Of a DNA stretch of 13,587 nucleotides, positions 1 through 7,807 are shown piece after piece. How positions within the stretch are numbered: the stretch's first letter is position 1; every line of letters starts with the position of its first letter. The position numbers were made by a program, and so were the translations under genes. The stretch is from Candidatus Cloacimonas sp. 4484_275 (GTDB taxonomy: Bacteria; Cloacimonadota; Cloacimonadia; Cloacimonadales; TCS61), in the NCBI GenBank assembly GCA_002085205.1, contig NATF01000032.1, positions 1 through 13,587 of the forward strand. The letters run 5' to 3'. The notes under the pieces were generated by a model, which made no database searches, was not told the origin of the DNA, and saw only the letters and a list, made by a program, of their open reading frames with translations.

Positions 1-779
1 GAACCGCAAACTCCCGTTTCATTATCGCCGACTGCTCCCGCACAACCGGCAACATGAGTTCCGTGATCGTTAGCCGGATAATCTTGATATGAATCATTAT
101 TATCCGTTCCAAAAAAATTGTATCCGATCACATCATCCACTTTTCCATTGCCGTCGTCGTCAATTCCATTCCCGCCGGAAATTGTTCCCGTAGCCCAATT
201 GATTGTCATTCCCGCGTCAAGTTCCGGTTGATTTATCCAAATATTGTCGCGCAAGTCCGGATGATTCCATTTGATACCGGCATCAACTATTCCTACAACA
301 ATATCCTCTCCGCCGGTTGTGAAATCCCAAACTTCCGGGCAAAAAATTTGGGGGAGATGCCATTGCAACGGATAAAGCGGATCGTTGGGAATATGATAGT
401 ATCGATTTTTTGTTTCGTATTCCGCATAAATAATAATCTCTTTTTCCTGTTGCAGAGCCTTTAGTGCCATTTCAATATTATCGTTGGATTCGAGATAAAT
501 TCTGTATATATTTTGAATGTAAGCTCCGTTATCATTCCAGTCGAGGTCTTTTACATCTTTGATAAATCTTTCCAGATTTGTAAATTTGTATTCTTCCGCC
601 AATCTGTTAAATTCAGGCAAATGTGTTTTCACAATTCCATTTTCAATGGTGTAATCCAGCTTACCCTCTCTGTTACCGATAGCATCTTTGTCGAAACAAG
701 CGACAATTATTTTCGGAAAGAAATATTCTTCATAGAAAGTGGTGGAAGCGTTAAGAAAAGGGAAACTCAACAGGAACAA
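1..779 (-). CDS. Subtilisin-family (S8) secreted serine protease, 3' end beyond window
   Basis: The reverse strand is open from an in-frame TAA at 795-797 to the left edge. It encodes an N-terminal hydrophobic stretch, a propeptide-like region of about 120 residues, then the junction motif NDPLYPLQWHL typical of subtilase catalytic-domain starts. The catalytic Asp is visible in GIVDAG (about residue 166, codon at 282-284) and the catalytic His in HGTHVAG (about residue 239, codon at 63-65). The catalytic Ser and the C-terminus lie outside the window. The product should be an exported endopeptidase, possibly also carrying a sorting domain beyond the edge. The start is problematic. There is no ATG before codon 468-470, and the only upstream candidates are TTG 777-779 or TTG 768-770, with no visible ribosome site. 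TTG 777-779 would begin a hydrophobic signal peptide (FLLSLFPLNAS) lacking the usual basic residues. The family call is firm; the 5' boundary is not, and the gene may be 5'-truncated. Confidence 0.85.
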   Translation of the reverse strand, partial: MFLLSFPFLNASTTFYEEYFFPKIIVACFDKDAIGNREGKLDYTIENGIVKTHLPEFNRLAEEYKFTNLERFIKDVKDLDWNDNGAYIQNIYRIYLESNDNIEMALKALQQEKEIIIYAEYETKNRYYHIPNDPLYPLQWHLPQIFCPEVWDFTTGGEDIVVGIVDAGIKWNHPDLRDNIWINQPELDAGMTINWATGTISGGNGIDDDGNGKVDDVIGYNFFGTDNNDSYQDYPANDHGTHVAGCAGAVGDNETGVCG

Positions 780-816
780 AAAAGATACAGCCCGTTAAAA
801 GATTACGGACTGTATC
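778..816 (-). terminator. Rho-independent terminator after the secreted-protein gene
   Basis: Seen directly: GATACAG (784-790) pairs with CTGTATC (810-816). After one C-A mismatch, CCG (792-794) pairs with CGG (806-808), leaving an 11-nt loop. On the minus strand the hairpin is followed by six T (783-778). It begins 24 bp past the stop codon of the secreted-protein gene (841-843), so it should end that transcript. The last T residues also form part of the first possible start codon of the protease gene. Confidence 0.8.
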
Positions 817-840
817 TGAACATAATTCTATCGCATCGAA

Positions 841-3459
841 CTATTTGAGCATAATCATTTTTTTGGTAACGGTGCGATTAGCGGTTTCCAATTTATAGAA
901 ATACAAACCGCTGGCAACCTTGTTGTTTTGTTCGTCTGTTCCGTTCCAAACATAAGTGCTCTTTCCGGATTTGATATTATCATCCACTAAAGTTTTTACA
1001 AGCTGACCTTTTAAGTTATAAATTCTGAGAGCAACTTTTTCACTGTTTGGCATATTCAGGCTGATTTTGGTCATTGGTTTGAACGGATTCGGGAAGTTAG
1101 AAATAGTAATGGTTTCGCTTTCCGGCACATAATATTGATCTGCAAAAGTCGGATCGCCAATAGCAATTGCACGAATCATGATGTTGCCGCTTGTTTCCAT
1201 TTCCCAACTTCCGGTAACATCTGTATAGCTGTAACCGGAACCGTTTGTATCCAAACCGATTTCGGAAAGTCCGGCCATTTCAAAAATTCCCAAATAGAAG
1301 TCGCCTTCCGTAAAGGTGGGTTGATTAGCCGAAGGAATTTCGATTGTATTCCAACCTTCATGAAGATCGGCGGGCGGATATACAAATTGGAACAGCATGG
1401 TTCCCGGCATACCGTCTCCACCGTCGTCATCCCAAGCACGAATGATTAATTGTCCGGAGTTAACGCTGTGAATATAAACTCTGGCATGAGTGAGAACACA
1501 TTCAGGTGAGTTGCTGTAATCGGGAGAAAATTTCACGGCCATGCTTTTGGCAACGCCGACATTAAATCCTTCTTCGCTGGAACCGTCATCGCGGGCGGCT
1601 TCCTGTTCGTTAGTTGCTACCACATAATCAAAAGCTACATTGGAATATTCGGAATCCGTGCCATCCCAAAGAGCGGTAACTTTATAGTAATTAAAAGTTC
1701 CCAACATCGGATCGGTATCAACATATTCTTCGGCCGGTTCGATTGTATCGATTAATTCATATTCGCCGTCGGCAGCATCGGAACGATAAATGTTGTATCC
1801 GGTGATATCTCTGTCTCTGTTTGTGTTATGGGAAATTGTGAATGCTCTTCCGTCTTCAGCTTCCACGAAAGCTTCTATCATCCAATTGTAATTGAATTGA
1901 CTGCTGAGGTCTTGCCAGCTACCGAGATTTGCGTAAAGTCCGTGTTCACATGGTCCGGAATCGTAAGCGGCTGGATAAATTCCGCCGGCAGGTTGATTAA
2001 TATGATAACCAAACCAAAGTTCCTGACCTGATTCAATCAATACGGGGGAAGGAAGATCAATTTCATTCCAATCGTCTATTACCGGATTAGTTACTTCAAC
2101 TTCCGCAACCAAATTAGCAGCATTTGAACCGGTCCAAACTCTGACAGTATAGTCACAGCTTGCATCTGCCGGAATAAATTTGACTTTTGTTACATATCCT
2201 CCGGCATACGGGAAAACATCGCCAACTGTGAATCTGTCGGCAACATCCCATTCGCCTGCATCGTTTAAACCCAAAGAGCCGGCATATTCGAATTTTACAT
2301 CTTGGTCTTCGTACATTCCGTAACCGCTAAGAATTCCGGAAAGACTGTAAGATTCAATCATGGAAGCCCAAATTTCCGGAGCATCGGAATAAACATAATT
2401 CATTCCGTTGGGATCTCCGTTCGGATTACTCATGTAATACCAAGTAACGCCGTTATCGGGAGAAACTTCCCAACCAAAGAAATCTACATTCGGGAATTGA
2501 TCATTATCGGCAAATTGTCCTTTAATTTGGAAATCCGCTTTTATTTCTCCGCCTGCCGGGAAATGAATAGTGGGAGATTCGAAATAATCCAACATTCCGG
2601 TATTATAAGTACCTTGTTCATTTTGGCAAATAGCGGCGTGAGTTGGAGAAGGAGCATCAGCGACTTCACCGATGTACCAAATATCTCCTCCTACTTCAAC
2701 CATACTGGTATAGGTTATTCCATGTTCGTTGCCATCGTTGAAATCGTAATCGAATGAACCGAGAGAAATATTATCAACAATCATTCCAAACATTGCCGGA
2801 TTGTCCTGAGTGCAATAGGCGGGATCGGAAGCAAAAGCAAAACGAATTTTTACATCTTGTCCGGCATATGCGGATAAATCGAAATCCGCGTTCACCCAAC
2901 CTTGACCGGAACCGCACCAACCGGGAATTCCTGTTCCTTCACCGTGTTCAAAACCGAAACTGTAAAGAGAAGAATTGGTATAAGCAGGAGATCCGGAAAT
3001 AACATTCCAAGAATTTCCGCCATCTGTGGAAATTCGAACATTACAACCGTCCCAGCCGTCATAACCGGCAGGTTCTCCGCCTGGAGTTTCACAATTCCAA
3101 TTAAGATCAAAAGTTAAATGACCGCCGGCCGGAACATTGATTTCCGGGGTATCCATTACTACATAAAGATGATTGATGTAACCTCCCAACTCGGGATCAC
3201 CCATCCACCAAGACAAACCGCTCCCTTCCGGAGTATTAAAATCGTCAAGATGCCACATCGAGCTAGGCAAAGTGCCATCATAATGAGTCCAACCGTTTAA
3301 TCCGTTTTCAAAATCTTCCTGATAGATAATTACATCTTCCCGCAGGTTAGATTTGGAAACGAAAGGATTAACTTGAGATTTTTCCGTGGCAATATTTCCG
3401 TTTGCCAAAAGGCCAAGCGTTACAATCATTATTGCCATACTTACAAAAATTTTTTTCAT
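841..3459 (-). CDS. Large secreted multidomain protein with C-terminal Por-type sorting domain
   Basis: 872 residues starting at an ATG with an excellent AGGAGG site 6 nt upstream. Residues 1-22 form a signal peptide (MKKIF, then a hydrophobic core). Residues about 46-235 and 236-395 look like two beta-sandwich modules of the MAM/immune-inhibitor-A accessory type, with FENGLNGW, STDGGNSW and VDNISLG motifs. Residues about 395-535 and 615-775 resemble each other in layout (WTGSNAANL / RAWDDDGGDG, then W.EI.LPSP / WNTIEIPS) and are probably paired beta domains. A fibronectin type III-like domain sits at about 540-615 (GYNIYRSD...YKVTALWDG). Residues about 780-872 are a FlgD-like/type IX sorting domain: NFPNPFKPMTKI, RIYNLKGQLVKTL, ASGLYFYKL, ending TKKMIMLK. 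No protease or glycosidase active-site motif is visible, so it may be an adhesin, a binding protein or a cell-surface structural protein. It lies directly upstream of a protease gene but is separated from it by a terminator. Confidence 0.85.
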   Translation of the reverse strand: MKKIFVSMAIMIVTLGLLANGNIATEKSQVNPFVSKSNLREDVIIYQEDFENGLNGWTHYDGTLPSSMWHLDDFNTPEGSGLSWWMGDPELGGYINHLYVVMDTPEINVPAGGHLTFDLNWNCETPGGEPAGYDGWDGCNVRISTDGGNSWNVISGSPAYTNSSLYSFGFEHGEGTGIPGWCGSGQGWVNADFDLSAYAGQDVKIRFAFASDPAYCTQDNPAMFGMIVDNISLGSFDYDFNDGNEHGITYTSMVEVGGDIWYIGEVADAPSPTHAAICQNEQGTYNTGMLDYFESPTIHFPAGGEIKADFQIKGQFADNDQFPNVDFFGWEVSPDNGVTWYYMSNPNGDPNGMNYVYSDAPEIWASMIESYSLSGILSGYGMYEDQDVKFEYAGSLGLNDAGEWDVADRFTVGDVFPYAGGYVTKVKFIPADASCDYTVRVWTGSNAANLVAEVEVTNPVIDDWNEIDLPSPVLIESGQELWFGYHINQPAGGIYPAAYDSGPCEHGLYANLGSWQDLSSQFNYNWMIEAFVEAEDGRAFTISHNTNRDRDITGYNIYRSDAADGEYELIDTIEPAEEYVDTDPMLGTFNYYKVTALWDGTDSEYSNVAFDYVVATNEQEAARDDGSSEEGFNVGVAKSMAVKFSPDYSNSPECVLTHARVYIHSVNSGQLIIRAWDDDGGDGMPGTMLFQFVYPPADLHEGWNTIEIPSANQPTFTEGDFYLGIFEMAGLSEIGLDTNGSGYSYTDVTGSWEMETSGNIMIRAIAIGDPTFADQYYVPESETITISNFPNPFKPMTKISLNMPNSEKVALRIYNLKGQLVKTLVDDNIKSGKSTYVWNGTDEQNNKVASGLYFYKLETANRTVTKKMIMLK

Positions 3460-3497
3460 TTTTTTCCTCCTTATATTTTCCTAAAGATTTATCTTTC

Positions 3498-3529
3498 AAA
3501 AAAGGAAATTATCTATTTTTTCCTCTTTT
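3498..3529 (-). terminator. Probable weak terminator after gap
   Basis: On the minus strand, AGGAAA (3524-3519) can pair with TTTCCT (3508-3503), extendable with a G-U pair and A-T pairs, around a 10-nt loop. A T tract (3503-3498) follows. It lies 26 bp past the gap stop codon and 39 bp before the next ATG on the same strand. The stem is AT-rich, so readthrough into the secreted-protein gene is plausible. Confidence 0.45.
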
Positions 3530-3554
3530 GATGATTTTTTATATCACGCATTTA

Positions 3555-4553
3555 TTATTCCAAGCCGCTCATAAGTTTTGCCAAATCAGCCACTCGACAA
3601 GAATATCCCCACTCATTATCATACCAACTAAGCAATTTCACAAATTTTCCATTAACCATTGTAAGTTTGGAATCGAAAATGGAAGAAGCATCTCTGCCGA
3701 TGATATCGGTGGAAACGAGATATTCTTCGGAATATTCCAAAATTCCTTTCATATAAGTTGCGGCAGCATTTTTCATAGTTTCATTAATTTTTTCTTTGCT
3801 GGTTTCTTCTTCGAGAATTACGGAAACATCAACGATGGAAGCATTGGGAGTGGGAACTCTCATAGCCATTCCGTCGATTTTTCCCGCCAGTTCGGGAATT
3901 ACTTTTCCCGTAGCAATAGCTGCCCCTGTGGTAGTCGGAACGATGTTTATTGCCGCCGAGCGAGCTCTTCTCAAATCGGAGTGCGGAAAATCAAGAATTC
4001 TTTGGTCGGAAGTGTAAGAATGTACTGTTGTCATAAATGCGGAAACAACCGTAAAATTTTTTGTTAGTACTTTCATAACGGGAGCTAAACAATTTGTTGT
4101 GCAAGATGCGTTGGAGACGATTTTATGTTCCGGTTTAAGCGTTTCATCGTTTACGCCTAAAACGATGGTTGCATCAATTTCACTTTTTGCGGGAGCGGAA
4201 ATTATTACTTTTTTAGCACCTGCCGTGATGTGTTTTTCGGCGCCTTCACGAGTACGGAATTTTCCGGTTGATTCGATAACAATATCTATTTGCAATTCTT
4301 TCCAAGGAAGATTTTCCGGAGATTTTTCGGCAAATACTTTAATCTCTTTCCCGTTTACGATTATTGAGTTATCGGTTACTTCAATGTCCTTTTGATAGGT
4401 TCCGTGAACGGAATCATATTTCAAAAGATGAGCCAAAGTTTTGGAATCGGTGAGATCGTTGATGGCAACGACATTCAATTCTTCCATTTCCATCATTCGT
4501 CTGAACACAAGCCGTCCGATACGACCAAATCCGTTAATTGCGATGTTTTTCAT
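3555..4553 (-). CDS. gap: Glyceraldehyde-3-phosphate dehydrogenase, type I, NAD-type
   Basis: 332 residues, the normal length. The enzyme interconverts glyceraldehyde 3-phosphate and 1,3-bisphosphoglycerate in cytosolic glycolysis and gluconeogenesis. The N-terminal Rossmann motif is INGFGRIGR (6-14). The catalytic Cys151 is in SNASCTTNC and the assisting His178 in TTVHSYT. The region RVPTPNAS (232-239) and the C-terminal WYDNEWGYS are both intact. Asp33 (INDL) and Pro190 in the DFPH segment match NAD-preferring enzymes rather than the chloroplast-like NADP enzymes; this is inferred from family knowledge. A GGAGG site precedes the ATG. The gene starts 14 bp after the fba stop on the same strand, so co-transcription with the previous pathway enzyme is very likely. 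Confidence 0.97.
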   Translation of the reverse strand: MKNIAINGFGRIGRLVFRRMMEMEELNVVAINDLTDSKTLAHLLKYDSVHGTYQKDIEVTDNSIIVNGKEIKVFAEKSPENLPWKELQIDIVIESTGKFRTREGAEKHITAGAKKVIISAPAKSEIDATIVLGVNDETLKPEHKIVSNASCTTNCLAPVMKVLTKNFTVVSAFMTTVHSYTSDQRILDFPHSDLRRARSAAINIVPTTTGAAIATGKVIPELAGKIDGMAMRVPTPNASIVDVSVILEEETSKEKINETMKNAAATYMKGILEYSEEYLVSTDIIGRDASSIFDSKLTMVNGKFVKLLSWYDNEWGYSCRVADLAKLMSGLE

Positions 4554-4567
4554 TTATCCTCCAAATT

Positions 4568-5542
4568 TTATAATAAAATCGATTTGTTGTTGCTACCGGT
4601 AATTTGAACCAAGTCTTCAACCGCTTTCTGAATTGATTCTTCCGCTTTTATCATCCATTTTCTGGGATCGAATCTTTTTTTATCCTGAAAATATTCTTCT
4701 TCCGGGATATCGGCTGGTTTTACGATTGCATCTTTTTCCTTTTCCCAATATTTTTGAACGGCAGCAGCCATTTCAATTTGATAGCGGGTATCTTTGTTAA
4801 TTTTCACAACTCCGTTTGCAATGGCTTTTTGCTGTTGTTCGGCGGTTAACCCGGAAGCTCCGTGAAGAACGATTCCTCTTTCCAAATTGTGAGAAATGAG
4901 GAGATCATCTATTTCTTTTATCAAATCCAAACGCAAATGGACTTGATGACCTTTTGTTACTCCGTGATTTGTGCCTACGGAAGCGGCGAAAAGATCGACC
5001 TCGGTTTTGCTGACAAATTCCAAAGCTTCTTCCGGTTGAGTATATAACTCCGTTTCCGATACTATTTCGTCTTCCGCACCTTTTATGTAACCGATTTCGC
5101 CTTCGACCAAAACATTGTGTTTGTGAGCGATTTTCACAACTTCGGAAGTGATGCGGATATTTTCTTCCAAAGTTTCTTTTGAAGCATCAATCATTACGGA
5201 CGAAACGAGATCATTTTCTACGCAGTAAACAATAAAATCAAAGTAATTCGGAGTGGCGTGGTCAATATGCAAACCGACTCCGGAATGTTTATACTGTTGA
5301 GCGAGAATCTTAATCATTGAGGAGATTAATTGAGCGCCGATTTTCATATCTTTTGTTATACCGGCGGCATATTTTACCGCTCCGGAACTCATTTGCAGAA
5401 GACCGTCCGATTTTTGTGCTTCATATCCTTGCAAAACTCCGCGGATAACGCTATCAAAAACAACATTGGAAGCTATGATCCCAAATCTTTCCTTTTTTGC
5501 TTTCAAAAAAACTTCTTTTAATTTATCGCCGTGAAAAAACAT
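4568..5542 (-). CDS. fba: Class II fructose-bisphosphate aldolase
   Basis: 324 residues. The enzyme cleaves fructose 1,6-bisphosphate to dihydroxyacetone phosphate and glyceraldehyde 3-phosphate, or runs the reverse reaction, using a divalent metal. Family motifs are present in order: HIDH (92-95, catalytic Asp94 and metal-ligand His95), VMIDAS (116-121), VEGEIG (146-151), VGTNHG (189-194, metal-ligand His193), LHGASG (226-231, metal-ligand His227) and the phosphate-binding KINKDT (247-252). The C-terminus (DPRKWM...) is typical of the longer class II aldolases. The ATG has an AGGAG site overlapping the stop of the preceding isomerase gene, which lies 10 bp upstream; gap follows 14 bp downstream. 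The arrangement suggests one transcript supplying consecutive glycolytic steps (triose-phosphate isomerase is not here). A related ketose-bisphosphate aldolase such as a tagatose-bisphosphate enzyme cannot be fully excluded, but gap adjacency favours fructose bisphosphate. Confidence 0.9.
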   Translation of the reverse strand: MFFHGDKLKEVFLKAKKERFGIIASNVVFDSVIRGVLQGYEAQKSDGLLQMSSGAVKYAAGITKDMKIGAQLISSMIKILAQQYKHSGVGLHIDHATPNYFDFIVYCVENDLVSSVMIDASKETLEENIRITSEVVKIAHKHNVLVEGEIGYIKGAEDEIVSETELYTQPEEALEFVSKTEVDLFAASVGTNHGVTKGHQVHLRLDLIKEIDDLLISHNLERGIVLHGASGLTAEQQQKAIANGVVKINKDTRYQIEMAAAVQKYWEKEKDAIVKPADIPEEEYFQDKKRFDPRKWMIKAEESIQKAVEDLVQITGSNNKSILL

Positions 5543-5552
5543 AATACAACTC

Positions 5553-7256
5553 CTAATTATTTTTATTTTCTTCGATACTTTTCAGGACATTGCTTTCACC
5601 GCTTAATTCTTTTATCATAAATTCAGCGGATTCGGTCAATTCTCCTTCCGGATATTTTTCCAAAAATTCACGGAATATTTCCAACGCTTCATCTTTTTTA
5701 TGCAAATCTTCGGAATAAATAAATCCCTTCATAAACATGGCTTTATAATCGTCGGTATTATTCGGATAATATTTGATTATTTTGTCATAATAGAACAAGG
5801 CGTCGTTGAATCTTCTTTTTTTCTGTGCTTCTTCGGCTTTCGTGAAATATTCTTCCGCCGTGAGTTTGTTGATAAGTTTTTCGGGATATTTTTTCAGATG
5901 ATATTTCTTTTCGAGTTCCGCCGAAACTTCTTCAAATTTTTCGCGGGATTTCGTTCTCATATATGTTTTTCTGACTTTTTCCTTAATTTGTTCAAATGGA
6001 GGAACTTCCGCTTTGTGATCTTCCAAAATTCTCACGAAAACAAATTCGTCTTTGGAATTTTTGAAAACATCACTGACTTTATTCGGTTCGGTTTTCCAAA
6101 CGGTTTCGGAGTAAACAATGTCTTTTCCGATACCGGGAATGATATTGTTTTTGTAAATATAATCTTTAATTCCGTTATTTTCGGGATGCAGACAATTTGC
6201 TTTCAACAGTTTTGAAATCTCTTCTTCTTTGCCCTTTTTTGCCAATTTGATTATTTTTTTTCTTATTTTGTTTGCTTTTTTCTCGTCGTCGAAAGTAAAA
6301 GCCTGAATTTTTCTATATTCTTTTGAACTGAATTTATCGGGATTTTCGTCGTAAAATTTTTTCAAAGCAACCAGAGTCGTATCGATTTTATCCAAAACGA
6401 TTTGTTGATAGATATTTTGCAGCAATACTTTTCTAACCGCTTGGTCATATTCTTTTTTTACTTCTTCGTTGTTATCGTATCCTTTTTCTTTTGCTTCCAA
6501 ATAGAATACTTTCATTTCCGTAAGTTTATCAATCATATTAAGCAAATCTTTGCTTGTTTTCGTTAAGGATGCCTGTTGTTTATCAATGATTCCGAAATAT
6601 TTGACAAAGTCGGAAACGGTCATATTAAGAATATCTTTTGAGCCGCTTACGATTACTTTATTTCCGATTTCCAGATTTTTATCCATATCTGTTAAATCTA
6701 TAAGTTTAATGTTGGCGGTGTCAATTTTAACATCGAATTTTTTATATAAATCATTTTTCATATTTTTGAAGAGATTTTTTTTGTATTGCGGACGCAATTT
6801 TAATTCTATTTGAGTTTTGCTTTCTTCAAAAGTTCTACCGGCGTAAAGCGAATCGGCATATTTAATATAATAATCTTTTAAATCTTTTTCCGGAACTTTG
6901 AACTCTTTTTGTTGGTTTCTTTTGAAGACACGCGAATAAGCGGAAATTTTGATATACTTATTTCTCAATTTTATCTTTTCATCATTTTGTAAACCTTTTG
7001 CCAATGCTTCTTGATAAAACAATTCTTCGATGCACATATTCTTTAAAAGATTTTGTTTGGCATCTTCCGTTTTATAACGCGATTGATACATCGGCGAGAT
7101 TCTGGCAATACGATTATCCAAATCCTCAACGGTAATTTTTCCGCCGTCAAATTCTGCCAGAACGGTATCTTTGGGTAAATTCGCTGCGGAGATGTTGACA
7201 ACAGTTGCAATAAAAACGGTAGTTATCACTAAAAGATTCAGAAAAAATCTTTTCAT
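5553..7256 (-). CDS. SurA/PpiC-like periplasmic protein with C-terminal TPR repeats
   Basis: 567 residues with an N-terminal signal peptide (MKRFF, hydrophobic core to about residue 24, NISAA). Residues about 30-130 match the SurA-type N-terminal chaperone region (LAEFDGGKITVEDLDNRI, then IEELFYQEALAKGL). A related helical segment recurs at about 207-300 (LNMTVSDFVKYFG, then KLTEMKVFYLEAKEKGY). Residues about 299-415 occupy the place of a parvulin (PpiC) domain, but the hallmark His-containing strand and GGDLG loop are not recognisable (RKIQAF near 315; FVFVRILE near 405), so isomerase activity is doubtful. Residues about 466-550 hold TPR repeats (FTKAEEAQKKRRFNDALFYY, then EALEIFREFLEKYPEGEL), as in envelope scaffold proteins. 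It most likely acts as a periplasmic chaperone for outer-membrane proteins. It is the first gene of the minus operon, with an AGGAG site and fba 10 bp downstream. Confidence 0.78.
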   Translation of the reverse strand: MKRFFLNLLVITTVFIATVVNISAANLPKDTVLAEFDGGKITVEDLDNRIARISPMYQSRYKTEDAKQNLLKNMCIEELFYQEALAKGLQNDEKIKLRNKYIKISAYSRVFKRNQQKEFKVPEKDLKDYYIKYADSLYAGRTFEESKTQIELKLRPQYKKNLFKNMKNDLYKKFDVKIDTANIKLIDLTDMDKNLEIGNKVIVSGSKDILNMTVSDFVKYFGIIDKQQASLTKTSKDLLNMIDKLTEMKVFYLEAKEKGYDNNEEVKKEYDQAVRKVLLQNIYQQIVLDKIDTTLVALKKFYDENPDKFSSKEYRKIQAFTFDDEKKANKIRKKIIKLAKKGKEEEISKLLKANCLHPENNGIKDYIYKNNIIPGIGKDIVYSETVWKTEPNKVSDVFKNSKDEFVFVRILEDHKAEVPPFEQIKEKVRKTYMRTKSREKFEEVSAELEKKYHLKKYPEKLINKLTAEEYFTKAEEAQKKRRFNDALFYYDKIIKYYPNNTDDYKAMFMKGFIYSEDLHKKDEALEIFREFLEKYPEGELTESAEFMIKELSGESNVLKSIEENKNN

Positions 7257-7290
7257 TCTTTACTCCTTTGAAATAATGATATTTGCATCA

Positions 7291-7318
7291 CAAAAAAAAA
7301 TTGACTGTTAGCAGTCAA
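7291..7318 (-). promoter_or_regulatory. Hairpin plus T9 in the leader of the isomerase-fba-gap operon
   Basis: TTGACTG (7301-7307) and CAGTCAA (7312-7318) form a perfect 7-bp stem with a 4-nt loop. The run of A at 7292-7300 reads as nine T after the hairpin on the minus strand, which is the shape of an intrinsic terminator. It points toward the isomerase gene, whose ATG is at 7256, and the neighbour on the other side is divergent. So it cannot serve as an ordinary end-of-gene terminator. It could be a leader attenuator, a block to antisense transcripts, or a palindromic operator. TTGACT also resembles a -35 hexamer on both strands, but I see no good -10 at the right spacing. Confidence 0.45.
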
Positions 7319-7360
7319 GTAAATAAATGACTTGGTCGGAAATTTGAGATAAGAGAGTGT

Positions 7361-7807
7361 ATGGAATTATTTAGAGAAGATTTAATAAAGTTGAAATACT
7401 TTGCTTTGGATAAGAAAAGTTGTTTGTCGGAGATGGTTGAATATTTAGTGGAAAAGAACATTGTAAAATCTCATGACGATTTTTTCCGAGCTATTATGGA
7501 GCGGGAGAGCATCATGTCCACCGGAATCGGAAAAGGAGTGGCAATTCCTCACGCGCGCAGCAACGTTGTTAACGAGTTCAAAATTCTTGTTTATATTCTT
7601 GACAACGAACTTGATTTCGAAGCAATTGACGAGCAGCCGGTAAAAATCATTTTTATGATTGCCGTGCCGGAAGCAAAAAAAGAAGAATATATGAAAGTAT
7701 TGAGTTCCATTTCAAATTTTTTGAGAGCGGAGGAAAAGAGAGAAAAATTGTTACATCTTTCCGATAAAAAAGAGATATTAAAAATTTTGAAGGAAATAGA
7801 ATCATGA
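7361..7807 (+). CDS. PTS EIIA type-2 domain protein (fructose/nitrogen family, PtsN-like)
   Basis: 148 residues, the size of a stand-alone EIIA(Fru/Ntr) domain. The phosphorylatable histidine is His64 in GIGKGVAIPHARS, with the family's upstream ERESIMSTG segment at 47-55. The domain accepts phosphate from HPr or NPr. Alone, without EIIB/EIIC here, it is more likely a regulatory phosphoprotein (PtsN-type) than part of sugar transport. There is no signal peptide, so it is cytosolic. The ribosome site before ATG 7361 is weak (AGAGAG). Its stop TGA (7805-7807) overlaps the ATG (7804-7806) of the PorV-like gene, implying translational coupling. The exact PTS branch cannot be told from the domain alone. 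Confidence 0.88.
   Translation: MELFREDLIKLKYFALDKKSCLSEMVEYLVEKNIVKSHDDFFRAIMERESIMSTGIGKGVAIPHARSNVVNEFKILVYILDNELDFEAIDEQPVKIIFMIAVPEAKKEEYMKVLSSISNFLRAEEKREKLLHLSDKKEILKILKEIES

Noticed and set aside
228..848. Plus-strand open frames at 228-464 and 513-848
   Set aside because: They lie opposite the subtilase frame, whose catalytic Asp and His motifs are on the minus strand.
2302..2757. Plus-strand open frame of 151 codons opposite the secreted protein
   Set aside because: Antisense shadow with no ribosome site and no recognisable motif; the minus-strand protein is continuous across it.
3484..3496. AAAGATTTATCTTT palindrome as a second terminator before the secreted-protein gene
   Set aside because: The loop would be only two bases and no T tract follows in the right direction; probably chance in AT-rich sequence.
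3402..4067. Long plus-strand open frame of 221 codons opposite gap and its downstream spacer
   Set aside because: It is antisense to a clear, full-length gap gene. It has no ribosome site and a composition like a reversed coding frame (rich in Phe, Ser, Ile, His).
5700..6215. Plus-strand open frame of 171 codons opposite the SurA-like gene
   Set aside because: Very Phe/Ile-rich, as expected from the complement of Lys/Glu-rich coding sequence; the minus-strand gene is intact.
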